Of a DNA stretch of 64,000 nucleotides, positions 1 through 11,962 are shown piece by piece (within the stretch, counting starts at the first letter, position 1; each line of letters opens with the position of its first letter). The stretch comes from Liolophura sinensis (taxonomy: Eukaryota; Mollusca; Polyplacophora; Chitonida; Chitonidae). Below the pieces are notes generated by a model that did not search any database, was not told the origin of the DNA, and worked only from the letters and a program-made list of their open reading frames with translations. Both the position numbers and the translations under genes were made by a program. The stretch spans positions 73,934,028-73,998,027 of the forward strand of contig NC_088295.1 of the NCBI RefSeq assembly GCF_032854445.1, in the 5' to 3' direction.

Positions 1-286
1 TAATGGTCTGAAGTGCCTACAAGAAAGCAGTCATCAGCGGATATTAAAAACATGTAGCCTGAAGCTGGCACGTCATACCGCGTGAAATCCTGACCGAAGA
101 GCCACAACAATGACGTCACAAGCATTAGTGTGTATCGTTCCTTTGGCCCTTCATGCCTAACATAGAATCCATAACCGAACCGAGCCTGTATATGTGGCGG
201 ATCAAACTCGAACAAGCTTTCTTTCAATGGAACAGCAATTGAGACTAGATGGATTCCGTCTATTGAATCTTTCTTTTTTTTCAACT

Positions 287-345
287 AACCAATCCAGTCA
301 ATCAATCACTGATAAAAAGTCAATCAATCAATCATTCAGTCCCAA
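287..345. repeat. AATC-type microsatellite, interrupted
   Basis: CAATCAATCAATC-like runs with interruptions (CCAATCCAGTCAATCAATC, then GTCAATCAATCAATCATTC). Confidence 0.85.
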
Positions 346-486
346 AACCTGGAATAAATCCATTATTGTGTGATTAAACATAAAAAATCAGTTTGTGATA
401 TAAACCTTTGATTTGTGTAAACGTAACACCCGCATTCAAACCCTGACCTTATGTGCTTGTCTAAGACTTCAAGACTTTTGTTGTCT

Positions 487-518
487 CACGACCATCGGCA
501 TTAATGCGGATGGTCGTG
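487..518. repeat. 32-bp near-perfect palindrome at SINE truncation point
   Basis: The left arm CACGACCATC pairs with the right arm GATGGTCGTG, and the centre GCATTAATGC is itself a perfect palindrome. Only two symmetric positions (497 and 508) mismatch. The right arm is genuine SINE core sequence, so the left arm is an inverted copy of it, as expected from fold-back priming or template switching at the 5' end of a truncated insert. Confidence 0.8.
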
Positions 519-635
519 GGTTCCCCACGGGTTCTGTCCGGTTTCCTCCAGCCATCATATTAGCCGCCGTTGTATAAGTGAAATATTCTTGAGTTCGACT
601 TAAAACACCAATCAAATACATAAATAAATAAATTT
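487..635 (+). mobile_element. 5'-truncated SINE copy starting in a palindrome
   Basis: The core is clear from about 506 (GCGGATGGTCGTGGG), through CCGGTTTCCTCC and GTATAAGTGAAATATTCTTGA, to AAACACCAATCAAAT and an (AAAT)n tail ending near 635. The tRNA head is missing. The left end is fused to an inverted copy of the first core bases, which forms the 32-bp near-palindrome at 487-518. Confidence 0.85.
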
Positions 636-1569
636 TGTCCGTATAGTATGTTGGGACACACACATATAGTATGTTGTTGCCGTTTGCTTCAAGGCTAAAA
701 AAAAACTATTATAGCACAGCTGAATCTGTTGACCATAAATCCACAATGGTTATGACTGAGCTACAGTAGACAGTCACTATGGACCAGGACAACTTCCAAA
801 ACAACGTTCACTATAAACCACCAGATAACTAAGGAAGCCTTTATACGATGTAAGAAATTAGGACGGATCGTGTGTTATAAAGTGAAACGGTGAACATATT
901 TCAGCTCTGCCGATTGAGAAAACCCATAAAAGTTCAAGACATGTAACTTCAATCAGTATTCAAATCGTGTACTATGCTTGTTTGCTAGCTGTCGATAATT
1001 TCAAAAATTTCTCATTTGCACTTTTATTGCCATGTGCCACACACATTGCGTTCACACTTTATTCAGCACAATGCATACCCCATAACCAATGGCGAACCAG
1101 TAAGACAAAATTATGAATCATTGTGATTATGATATTCTATGGAAAATTCGTCCATACTTACTTTTCAACGGATTTATATACTCAGTAAAATTTTAAGATA
1201 CTTCGAGAGAAGGTATTTGATGGAATAAATATGTCTTACTGGAGCGCCGGTGTTTTTGTTTTTCCTTTTTATTACTTTTTCTGTAAAGATTTCCAATTAT
1301 TTATTTTGCTTATTGCAGCTTTACCAAAGAAAACTAATGCATATAGTGTATTACACTATAACCGAATGCCCATTTCTTACAGGTTTTTACCTTAATAATA
1401 AATCCGATGAAATAACAAACTCCATGCTCGCACTCATCCTGGAGTGCTTGTTGACAATAAACGCTTGATGAGTGACTGTTTAACGTTTGACTAAACACCA
1501 CTTCTTCTGAACCAGTAAGGTGTGCATATCTGCACGCCACACGTGGAAATGATCCTCAGTAACTTGCCA

Positions 1570-1660
1570 CAAGTTCATGGTTTACCACGGGCACTCCGGT
1601 TTGCTCCACTCATACAAATGAACGACGTTATATAAGTGAAAACTAAATTCAAATAACCAG
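1570..1660 (+). mobile_element. Old, heavily decayed SINE core fragment
   Basis: It aligns with the other copies over CACGGGCACTCCGGTTTGCTCC, then ACGACGTTATATAAGTGAAA and AAATTCAAATAACC, with many substitutions. Head and tail are not recognisable. The match follows the same order as the SINE core, which argues against chance. Confidence 0.55.
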
Positions 1661-2274
1661 AAAAAAAATATAACTTCGTGTGTTTCAAGAATAAAGAAGA
1701 CTCCAAGGCAAACCAAAACATTTGATCCCTGATCTGCTGAATCAAGCTGAAAAGGCACTACATATTATATTAATGTCTATGCCAAGGTGGAATCTTTTAG
1801 TATTTGGTTACATTGTGTGAAAATAAATTCCTAACAATATACGATGTTTGTTTTCCAATCACAAAATAATAATTCAAATCCTTGTTTAGGAAATATAATT
1901 TTATAATATATATTCCCTTGTTTTTGTTTTTCAGATAGGTAATCAGCTACATATTACCATCCTCAACGTCAGGTATAAAACCGTCGTATTCCTTACGATT
2001 TCCCCAGTGTTTTCTCAAATTAACTTTTTGGAGTTAACAGAAAAAGTTGGAATCTCTGTCATTGCCTTTATCACTTTTCAGGATGGTCGAAGACTCCAGA
2101 AAACTTTCATTCGTGCAGACGGCTCAAGTAAACTTTAACTCGTGCACTGTGCCAGTTGCTGCTTTTATAAATACCATGCATTTGATGTATACCACGGCAC
2201 GCAGAACACTATTATTTCATTTACTGAACTACATATGTTCTATAAAAGTTCTTTCACAATTTGATGACTGAACT

Positions 2275-2447
2275 TATTGTTTTATAAATAATTAAAGTAT
2301 AACTATATTTAACATATTACATTTGTGTATAGAATGCAAATAAACTGATTTCGAAAATATTGACCAACAGTATTGTTTCATGGACAATAAAAGTATAACT
2401 TTGTAATTTAACATATTACATTAATGTGTGGATTGTAAATGAACAGA
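2275..2447. repeat. 96-bp tandem duplication
   Basis: AAAGTATAACT with TTTAACATATTACATT appears at 2294 and again at 2390, with similar flanks (TATTGTTTTATAAATAATT against TATTGTTTCATGGACAATA, and ATGCAAATAAACTGA against TGTAAATGAACAGA). Two copies, AT-rich, no coding content. Confidence 0.85.
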
Positions 2448-2489
2448 GCTGAGAACGAAGAAACCCTGCCAAGAAATCTGCCAATCAGC

Positions 2490-2710
2490 TCACCGAAGGG
2501 TCTGTTGTCGCCGGTATGGGGTTGAATGGAATCGTAGCGATGACACGACTGGGAGGCGGTATGGTTCCCCAGGTGTACAGCCTCCAGCCCAGGGGGAAAT
2601 CACCCTGCGGGGTCAAACGAGCCAAAGGTTGACCTCAGGCAATAAACGTCGCCGGAGTGTGTCGCTGCCAGTTTATGACCATGCCCAAGGTGTCCATTTT
2701 CAAGATTTAA
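2490..2710. other. GC-richer non-coding block
   Basis: The block is distinctly GC-richer than its AT-rich flanks. It includes GTTGTCGCCGGTATGGGG, CCCAGGTGTACAGCCTCCAG, GGGGGAAATCACCCTGCGGG, GCAATAAACGTCGC and CAGTTTATGACCATGCCC. The last two carry Cdx/posterior-Hox-like cores. No ORF of note. It may be a conserved regulatory element, or part of a repeat I do not recognise. Confidence 0.35.
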
Positions 2711-3080
2711 TGTGTTTATAGTTTATCCAAGAGGCATGTCACACAGAGGGAAGGGACAAATTTTCTGAATAATCATCATATTACGGTGATTTCAAAACTT
2801 CCGGGGACATATATTTTGCTTAATTATGTTGACCGCTCGTGCAGTGGGTATGTCCCGTTGAGATGTCTGGTATCTGTCCAGTCACAAGAAATCCGTAGAG
2901 GTCTTTGACTCGACGACCTTCTGGATGAACATGTCTCTTATAATGGTCAACTTAAACCTATTTTCTTTTGCAAAACACCCATTTTACCAAAAAGTTACGT
3001 CATTGTTTTTGCTGAACAGTAGCTGGATGTTAATATGTGAACATGTGCTTGTCAGCTTAACATACATGATGGCGACATAC

Positions 3081-3310
3081 CTAATGTTCAGTAATAAGCC
3101 TTCAATTGGCCCCCAATCGCGTGCCTTTTGCATACATCCAGTTAACGTGCGAACAATACTCTCAGACGGCCAGTAATTAGTTCCATCTGCGTTACATCCA
3201 ATAAAATAAATCTTTCTAACGATGCCTCTGTGTCCAGCCTGACAAAGTACGTGGACAAGTCGTCCACATCTCACCATGCCAGCGTTCTCCTCCCAGTCGA
3301 AAGTCGCCAT
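3081..3310 (-). CDS. Possible first exon of an unrecognised gene (76 codons)
   Basis: On the minus strand an ATG at 3310 (AAATGGCGAC context) opens a frame beginning MATFDWEENAGMVRCGRLVH. It has balanced, soluble-protein-like composition, including Cys, Trp and charged residues, and also contains YWPSESIVRTLTGCMQKARD. At 3080 it meets a good donor (ATTAG|GTATGT). Beyond the donor the frame continues 32 codons with poorer composition before a stop. I do not recognise a family. The remaining exons would have to lie at lower coordinates or outside the window, and I could not identify any with confidence. A chance ORF or pseudogene fragment remains possible, and a non-Hox gene here would be unusual. 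Confidence 0.3.
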
Positions 3311-6300
3311 TTACCGTCTGTTCAATTTATATGTACCGGAAAACCGGCGCGTGTGTTTCTCGAATGTGTTCATTGACAAGAACACGTGATATTAAATCAT
3401 TAAAGCATTTGATTGTCTTTTATCAGAATTTCGGGGTATGGGAGACGCGACATGGCTGTTGTTTTGAAAACAACGTATATGTTTCTGCTTTTGAACACTT
3501 CGCCTGAAACAACTGCTAGCTGTAAGTTACCTTAATTTAACAATGTCAGCTGAATTGCACATCCCAATGTCTATTCTGTACATCTGTAGCTCACACAACG
3601 TCACAAGCTTATACCAATTAAGCGTCTACACAGTACATATACTGTGTTTAACCTGTAGAATACCTGGTTAAGCTCCAGTGAGCACACTTAGCTAGCTGAA
3701 CGAAAAAAACATAATATAATAATTTTTATAATGATAATTTTTGAAAATGATGACATTTATCCCACTGTCTGTGAAAACATTTCTTTAATATTGCTTTGAA
3801 AGAAGTAAACTCTGGATGCATAGCATCGGTCAAAATAAATTTGTCAACAAAACTAAAACTTCAGTTTGTCGTCAAAAGGGATTCAAATTTGGTAGTACCG
3901 ACGGAAAATGAGCTAATATAAAATGATTGGTTGTAGCGGGAAATCTATAGCCAGCATAAAGTCAAAAAACATTCAGTTAATAATGATATTAAGAGAATTT
4001 GACGTCCAAAAAGGTTTTAATCTTAGCCATCTTTCTGGTGAACTTTTGTTTATAAAGCTTAACCCTTCATTCCGCATGTGCGCACATAGCTGTTAAAGTT
4101 TGTGGACAGATTCTTCTGTGTTCATGGCCGTGTCGTATTTATGGAGAGCCGGAATGACAGTCGTGGACAGAGGGGTCTGTTGCAGTCAGTTCACATAGAT
4201 CCCTGCTCGACTTCATGCACTAGGCTGTGGCGAATTGTCGTGGCACGAGTGTTCATCTCAGATAAATGAACTGTGTCAAGAAAGGCGAGAAATTACGCAA
4301 GCTTTTTTTCACACCCGTCGACGCCTGGGGTTTGTGCAATGCTTCCCCTTTCTTCACCTATTGTGCCTGAGGGTCTCATCGAATGCTGTGACAAACCACT
4401 CAGTGGTCGGCCTGTAAATGATCGAGGCGTGACACGCTTACGAGACATGCTTTACCAGACAACAGAAAACAGAAACCATTATTTGTCGAGAGTATCAATC
4501 AGTTTTGCACGCGGGAAGCAGAAAGCAAGTAATGGCGCATTTAATTAACTTCGGCTATTGTCTCTGTTGTAATATCAATTACTCCAAAAGCGACATTTTG
4601 ATACATGGCGATAATCCACGTTAAACCCACGGCACCGTGCTACTGGGTCACTGCCGTGTGTCGTTAGCGGTTTATCATTAAATAGGCTTTGGTCGCGTTT
4701 GACACCTTTTTTTAACCAAAGACCGCTTTAAGCGTGATTAAAAGGTTTAAATTCATTTTATGAGAATGCATTGAATTTGAATATAATTTAGCATTCCTTA
4801 ACAAGAAGAAGAAAAACCTGTGTTGATTTTTATTATATTGAAAATGGCGAGTTATTAGGTATATAAAGTACAAGCAAACTATGTGTGATCACAAATAATG
4901 CATGGAAGTCAATTTTGTTTGTAGGGTAAAAATGATCCTAGGTTCCGCATAAATCTGTCTGTATCTCCGAGCAGCCCGAGATATGACTAGTATGAATAAC
5001 CTTCAGTGGTTCTAAGTGAGTCAAGTCAAAATAAATTGCCTCATCTTAAATGTTCTTATAAGACACAATTTCATTGTCATTGACAATCACTGGCGTATAT
5101 TAGTGAAAGCATAAAAAAATTCTTGCTAATAAAAACACCATTCTGAATGTCTTCAACCCAGTGAAGGGTAATATATTTTTAACAATTATCAATAAAGACA
5201 AAAAATCATCGACCTTTTAGGTTATTTTTAATTTTACGTGGGTGCAAGGCAATATTAACACGTCAGGAACTTCTGGAATTATTCTCAGCACAATCCGCAT
5301 GATTTTATACAAAGAAGACATTATTTATGCAGGAGGCACTCGTAGGTTAATATTTTAGGCTGTATATGTCCACGTATTCTCTGGTCTGTCGTGTAGGAGA
5401 TAAACAGTGACCACAGATCAGGGTTGTGTAAAACAGAAAAAAACTTTTCTAACCAAACCCAGGGTAAAGCGGAATAAAACTGGTGTCCTCCTATTGCATT
5501 AGTCCCGAACCCACTGAAGAATTAAATTCGCATTCACACCGGGACCCTATGCCGAAGGTAAAAACGCGAGGAAGCTGAAACACCAGTGCTATACACGTCC
5601 ATGCTGTAAACACGGCTTAAAGTCATCAGGGATCATTGATCTATGTAATACCCAATGTCAATAAACACATTGCCTGCTGCAGTCTGACAGGGTCTCAAGG
5701 TCGAGGATCTGTTCGGACGTTTCCACTTGTTGTAATCTGTAAACCAACAACAACTTCAAGAATATCGAGCTTCTCGGGCTGGGCGAAAGTAATGAACAAG
5801 TAAAATGGGACAAATGAAGCGATTGTCTGTGTAAAAGTGCTCTATAAACACACTCAGTCAAGCAATACTTTCCCCACTTTCCCCAGAAGATTATGCTGGT
5901 TGTTGTTGGAATTCGATAAAATGCCGGCATTTCGGAGAGATCCGTCGGCGAGGCCAGTGGTTACTAGGAGCTGGCGAAGTGCGCGCTCCGATCTGACCGC
6001 GCCTTCAAATGATCTGTCGAGACTGCCAAGAGATAAAGATTTCACCAAAGGATATACTCCTCCATGGGAAATAATTAAAATATCCACTGTAACGTCGTGC
6101 GTCAGATCAAAAAAGATATTGTATTAAACCCGTGTGTCGCGTTTGATTTTCCAGGCATCAAAGAAAAGACCCTGACAGATTTACGAGGGGCTGACGTCGG
6201 AATCTTCCGGAGATTATCGATCCTTTACGAACGCTTACGATCATATTCTAGTTTGTCATCCAGCTGAATGAAAAATGTAGGTTGATTAATGTGATCAGGA

Positions 6301-6989
6301 TAGGAAAGATAATAAGTACAACACGTTTACGGGGACCGTCATTTAATGACTCGTGTCAGGGGTACATCTGTGGGTAGTTCCTCGTAGGTAGCACTTGACC
6401 GCAGCTTGTCACGTACGTCCAAATAATACATCCCTGCTACACACATCCAAATAACATGTCATTGTCATCAATGTCCAAATAACACGTTTCAACTGCCGAT
6501 TTCAGAATGATATGTCTCCAGATATTATTCTGATTTTAATATCTTCCTCATGATCCCGGAAACAAATACGTTTTGTCAACGATAAACACCCATGATCGAT
6601 TTTGCGTGTTAAATAACACGTATATAGCATAACATGTTGCCTGCGGATACTCGATAGAACCATGAGGACTGTGCGCAGCTGAGGGATATCTCGGCAAGGT
6701 AAAGATACGGTAAACATTGTCAGAATGGAATCATAAATCTTATCATTTGTATAATGATACTGAAACAAAAAGTGACGAGAGCTAAAAAGACACAATATAC
6801 TTCGATGGAGTCACAATGTTACGTCCAATGGTAGATGGTCTCAATGTCTTCACGGACAGGTACTATTCAATAACGGCCAGGCTTCTCTTCTCCCAGTGCT
6901 ATGTATTAAATTTTACAATGGCTCGCCAGACAAACAGGTTAGTGGGTTCATTTCCAGGTCGAGCCAACGACATACAAGTTAAAAACTGA

Positions 6990-7307
6990 CTCCGTGACTG
7001 AATTGTTAGCGTGTTAGTGCAGGTCATTAACTCAGCAGCCTCTTTCAATAGGATCCTTGTGAGTCCTAGTATCGTCCATGCTGGCGTCCTCTCCCGTCGT
7101 ACATGTTAAGGCCTGCCAACCAATGTACCAAGACGCTTTAGGTATATCTGTTTTACTTCTTCAACATTGGTGGCCTTGGGTTTCCCTGCGATCTGTTATT
7201 TTTCCTCCCACCATGATGCTGGCATCATTGATATACAAGTGAAATATTCTTGAAGACGGCGTAGAAGATCCAAAGATCCAAATAAATAAATAAATAAATA
7301 AATAAAT
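6990..7307 (+). mobile_element. tRNA-headed SINE, near full length, diverged
   Basis: Read on + this has the parts of a tRNA-derived SINE in order. First comes a decayed tRNA-like head (CTCCGTGACTGAATTGTTAG, A-box region, about 6990-7065). Next is a junction near CATGCTGGCGTCCTCTCCCG (7078-7100). Then comes the conserved core with TTTCCTCCCACCATGATGCTGG and AAGTGAAATATTCTTGA (about 7185-7255). Last is an (AAAT)n tail ending near 7307. About 45 bases near 7115-7165 do not resemble the other copies and may be decay or an insertion. It is the only copy here with a recognisable head, so it fixes the orientation of the others. I recall this element class, with its deeply conserved core, from mollusc genomes; the family name is not certain. 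Confidence 0.8.
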
Positions 7308-10300
7308 CTGAATAAAAAAACTGAGACTGTTGCTACTTCCTGGCTCGGTCCTATTCATAAGTACATAGAGGCAGTTTTGGTCATCATGAGTAGTTCCCCA
7401 CAGCCCACGGTCAGCTTGCAGTTTGCCCCAGTCCCTTAAAAGTACGAGTTTTTTAAAACTTCTCTCTGGTGAAAATGAATGATCGTCATGTCGCTTACAT
7501 GATGTATCATGGCGTAATTCGCAGCAGTTTCAGATCGTCTCCGCTATTTTGGCATCCTCCCTTGTATTATGTTCGGCCATATGAACACATCTTTTACAAA
7601 ACGATGTTTATCAGCAAAATGTAAAAAAAAAAAAGAAAAACACTGTCTGTAGTTAATTGAAGGCAATTCAACACGAATTCAATTACCGCCATGTATCGGT
7701 ATATACTGAATGATGTATATGAATGATAGTATATACTCAGTAGGGTGCTTTAGTACGTTAGCACCTTATGTGTGTGGATATTAAGAGAGTCCTGTCATAC
7801 GGAGGCACTGTCCACAATTCTTTCACCTGTCGGATACTGTTTAGACGAGGTATAACTATCGGGCTGACAGTATTTTTAAGCACAAGTAAATTGTGTGCAA
7901 ATGTTAGTGTTCCTGTGATTTATTAAACACGTGCAAAATCACACTAAACACTTTTCTAAAGGAAAAAACAATATTTTGTAACAAAATATATATACTTAGT
8001 CTGAATCTTTACTGTGTAGACTTATCATTATCTTCTGTCACGGGAAGGACAAGGCAAGATAAGGGTGAATGTTTGACTTATCACCATAGATTTGAGCAGC
8101 AGTTCTCAGCCAACTAAAACAAAGACCTGATACATCCAAAACACTGGGTTCTGATTAAATACTTGTAAAATTTCAACAAGAAGATTTTTGTAAAACCGAC
8201 ATTTTCAAAAACAGCAAAGCAAATGATATTATGATTTTAATTTGAAGTGATTTTAATTGCTGTTCTATATCATTCTATTAGTCCTGACTTGCTAACATTC
8301 CTGTTAAAAAAAACATCATCTTAATAACCCAAAAATTTAAAGAGATGAAAAAGTACGTGTTATCGCGAAAAGGACGAGAAAACGGTGTTATTCCTTATCG
8401 CTGGAATGTTTTGTAAGGGTACCACTATCGGGCAGTAAAGGTGAGAAAAAAATGGCTTGTGTAACTCTCAGATCAGCGATAGGCCTTACACAAAATCAAA
8501 CAAAGAAACACGAGACGCTTGAATAAGTGCAATACATATATTTTAACAAAACAGACAAATAATAATACAACTGACAATAATAAGCAACACAATACAAAAA
8601 CTTACAAATATATATATATATATATATATACAGCGTCCAATCCGGATGGAATATTCCGGCTTCCAAAGGTGAGTCAGTCTTTGAGATGACTTTGATTTTG
8701 AGTTAAGAAGAATTCCTCAATCTATGGATGACAATCCGATAAGTGGTTTATTCTCCTACTGCCTGTGTAACTTCTCAGGGCGGTCGGGTTGACAGTAGCG
8801 TCCGGGATGCCGAGCTGCCGATGTATTTTTCCTCGGAAATATACACAAAGTCACTTTCAGGGTAAGCTGGGGTGAAAAAAAAAAAGCATAAAGAGACAAT
8901 GAGCGATACATGCTCCAGAATAACGTCTCCAAAAAGTAGCAATTGGCGAAATGCAAGCCCACATAGTGCTCTGTACAGAAAATGGAGTACAAATGAGGAA
9001 TGTCGAATGGCGTGAAAGCCGATATCTCCAAACCCAACAAAATCCTGCACAGTGAATGACAGTAAATGCGACTGCTCTCAAATGGATTTTGGGTATATGA
9101 CTGCTCACAAGTGGACTTGAACGAATAACTGTGAGCTTCACAACTTATTTAAGTGTAAAAGAAAATACTGGATTATTTGATCATGAACATGTTTACAACA
9201 ACAATACATATTTCTAGAATGTACACTCTATTTGCAACGACACTAAACTCATCAGAATCGAAGCCTCGTGAACTCTCGTTTGAATTACATTGCACTCTAG
9301 AACGTACACAGAGCGAAAAATGTAGGTCAGACACTGCCAAATAAAAAATAATAAAAAAATATAACACAACGTTTACAGATGGGGTTCGTAACAGTTTAAG
9401 ATTGTGTCCCAACTGACGCTGATCAGTGTAAAGAGTATCACATGGATTTTCCGTGCATGGGTACACTTATGAATCCGGTTACCTGTCATCGGCTCTAAAT
9501 GTCATCTGATGAGGTTTCCAGTCTGTACATCCGGAGGAAGCACAGGCTTGTTTTCATGGCCAGTCCGGAAAATTCTTCTCTTATATGGAGATTTATTACA
9601 TCCTATTCCCCGGATTTCTGGAACATAGTGAATAAATACGTATTAGTTTTGGTCAGTATATTTTACAGTATAGGCCTACAATTTGTGCCATGTTTCCAGC
9701 CAGTTTAGTTGAGTTTTCTTGCTTGATAGTGTTGCCTGCTAGATGAGTTGGACATTGACAAACTTTAATTTCTAAATGCTCTCAATGGATCAGGCCATAT
9801 CATGGTCAGCAAGAACGGTACCGCACTGGTGTGCACTATACAGGGGTAAATTCTTAATCAAGACCTCCCATGAATCATGGCTCCTTCAAAACGGATCGAT
9901 TCGGTGATTAGATGAAAGTCTCGATTTCACACTCATTTCTGACTAATGCGAGAAAACACGGGTGGTCAGAGTAAACCGCCCGATTGTATTAGTGCGCCTG
10001 TGTCCTCAGCTGATTGGTTGATGGACAGAAGCGGACAGATTAGTGGACTGGAAACATTTGAAAGGAACACAGCTTAAAGATCTGATTAATACGAAGCAAC
10101 CTTCAAATTGGAAGGCTGATACGTCTTTTTCGGCATCATAATTAGTTTCTGTTAATGAAAGCAATCCAAGATATAAAACTGTAATATTTGCGGAACAACA
10201 CCACGGACAAGCGTAATAAGAAATATGCCAAGCCTAATGTGACTTCGTCAAACATAAAGTTATAAAAGCCTCTTCAGGTAGAAGGAATTTGGTGGTATTT

Positions 10301-11764
10301 GTTCTCATCTTATTTCTTATAGGACATTGTACTCGCTGTTTAAGTCATGCCTGCTTGTAACACATGGCTGTAACGTTACATGTTCTGTGCATATGCCAGA
10401 AGCAGTTTCTATATACTTCTGTTACGCACACAATCTGAACATAAACCTCTATGCAGTCCTAGGTAATACAGTATTGTTTTGAATTCAAAAAGATTTAACG
10501 TGCAAATCATAAACTGATTTGAATCTGAATTACGAGGTGTTTTAGAAGTCTGAGGGATGGTCAGCGTGTGCAGGTACACGTTGTAGAGGCTACGAAATGC
10601 ATGCCGGGGCCTATCAAGTGACATTGTGTGTATGCTATCGCTGATTTTCCCATTAAGGCTAAGATCAATACAGTGTTGAGCTCCCGGACAACAGATCCGG
10701 TAGACAATTGGTGTCCGCTCGCTGCTTTCCTTTGAAGATCCGTGTATTCGTGCGCGAGAAGCTAGCCCCGGACGTCCATTGGATATCGATATAATTGTTA
10801 CTTAGCCAATCGGAAGACAGGTAGATTTCTGGGATGATTTATAAACAGTGAGGTATCTTCAGCAGATTTTGAACAGTAAAAACGATGGATTTATATATTT
10901 TGCTTGTTAATGTGAAATCCCCTTGGACAATAATTACAAACTTAACATTGACAAAATAGCATGTTTACAGAAATTAATTTGAGAACGGAAGGGAATAGGT
11001 TCTCTTTGTATTAGTCCTACGAGGAAAGCATAACGTTTAGAGAAATACGGAGAGACCCGTCTATTCCCAAATTTCAAATGGGCAGAATAAGTCATTTGAA
11101 AGTTCTGTTGCAGAAATCATCTTTACTTCTCCCATTTAAGACAAGCTATAGACTTCAGCATGTCAAAATTAGATTAATTCGGAAGTTATTTATCGTCATC
11201 TCTGTTTAAGGAAAGCTAAGAAGACAGAAAGAAGAAGAAGAAAAAAAACAATGCTAAAAATAACATTGCTAACAGATGAAAGTATCCTTTCTGAACACAC
11301 ACATGTGCATTCTTGTTTAAATATGTCAGTCACAGCACAGGATTCATATAAAATTAACGTTTGATAATTAGATGAAAACTTATGACAGAGCATTGCTCTT
11401 TCACTGATAAGCTTCACAAAGTAGAGTATTGGGGTAACTCCAGCAAAAGATACCAGGCGATGCATGGTATAATCATCCATCGCGTTATATCTTTTATGAC
11501 ATTGTCTATCACGAATTTCTCTAACCCAAACGCATGAATAATACAGGTTTGATCAATGAATAACACACAATGGGGAAAGCCTGAGTATAACCGTACTTTA
11601 ACTCACCAATTTATCCGCACATAGAATATGGAAGAGACAATATCCACAATCTCATCAAATATTTCAATACGCACAGTTTAGTATATTCCATTATTTTGCG
11701 TACTTTTTTCTCAGTACTATAGATTAAAGTATGAGTCAAAGGAACTTTTGAAGCATCTATCATT
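7308..11764. other. Non-coding interval
   Basis: AT-rich with a (TA)n at 8.6 kb. Overlapping open minus frames at 8756-9141 are short and compositionally like translated AT-rich DNA. I see no genes, RNA genes or repeats beyond those listed. Confidence 0.6.
8609..8630. repeat. (TA)n microsatellite
   Basis: About 11 TA units in otherwise AT-rich intergenic sequence. Confidence 0.95.
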
Positions 11765-11962
11765 TCTATTTCTTCATTTATTTCATTGGTGTTTTTACGT
11801 CGTTCTCAAGAATATTTCACTTATACGACGGCGGCTAGTATCATGGTGGTTGGAAACCGGGCAGAGCCCGGCGAAAACCTACCGACCATCCGCAGGTTGC
11901 TGGAGGCCTTCCCACTTACGGCCGAAAAGGAAGCCAGCATGAGCTGGGCTTGTCTATCAGTT
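11765..11962 (-). mobile_element. SINE copy in reverse orientation, core and junction preserved
   Basis: Tail-like ATTTATTTCATTGGTG is followed by TTTTACGTCGTTCTCAAG, AATATTTCACTTATACGACG, GGCGGCTAGTATCATGGTGG, CCGGGCAGAGCCCGG, ACCATCCGCAGGTTGCTGG, and finally AAGCCAGCATGAGCTGGGCTTG, which is the reverse of the head-body junction. The tRNA head beyond about 11960 is lost. It is the best-preserved core in the window, so probably the youngest of the copies here. Confidence 0.9.

Larger units (their letters stand above)
636..6989. other. Non-coding interval
   Basis: Apart from the old SINE fragment, the 96-bp duplication, the GC-richer block and the exon-like ORF listed separately, this is AT-rich sequence without recognisable genes. 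The stretch 5925-6080 is GC- and CpG-richer and open in one + frame (MPAFRRDPSARPVVTRSWRS and on), but it has no family resemblance. Around 4060-4170, GTATTTATGG and GTTAAAGTTTGTGG give weak homeobox-type words. Confidence 0.6.

Noticed and set aside
1334-1540. Minus frame with CQQALQDECEHGVC, possible exon downstream of the 3.1-kb candidate
   Set aside because: The donor (AAG|GTAAAA) is passable, but the acceptor lacks a pyrimidine tract and there is no way to link it to the other candidate.
2984-3080. Continuation of the minus ORF beyond the donor at 3080
   Set aside because: Composition turns poor (YVKLTSTCSHINIQLLFSKN) and a consensus donor precedes it, so I ended the candidate exon at 3081.
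3645-3670. Possible mir-10-like sequence (AACCTGTAGAATACCTGG)
   Set aside because: The seed differs from the miR-10 seed ACCCTGT and the surrounding fold is only a 6-bp stem. mir-10 is also expected nearer Hox4/Hox5.
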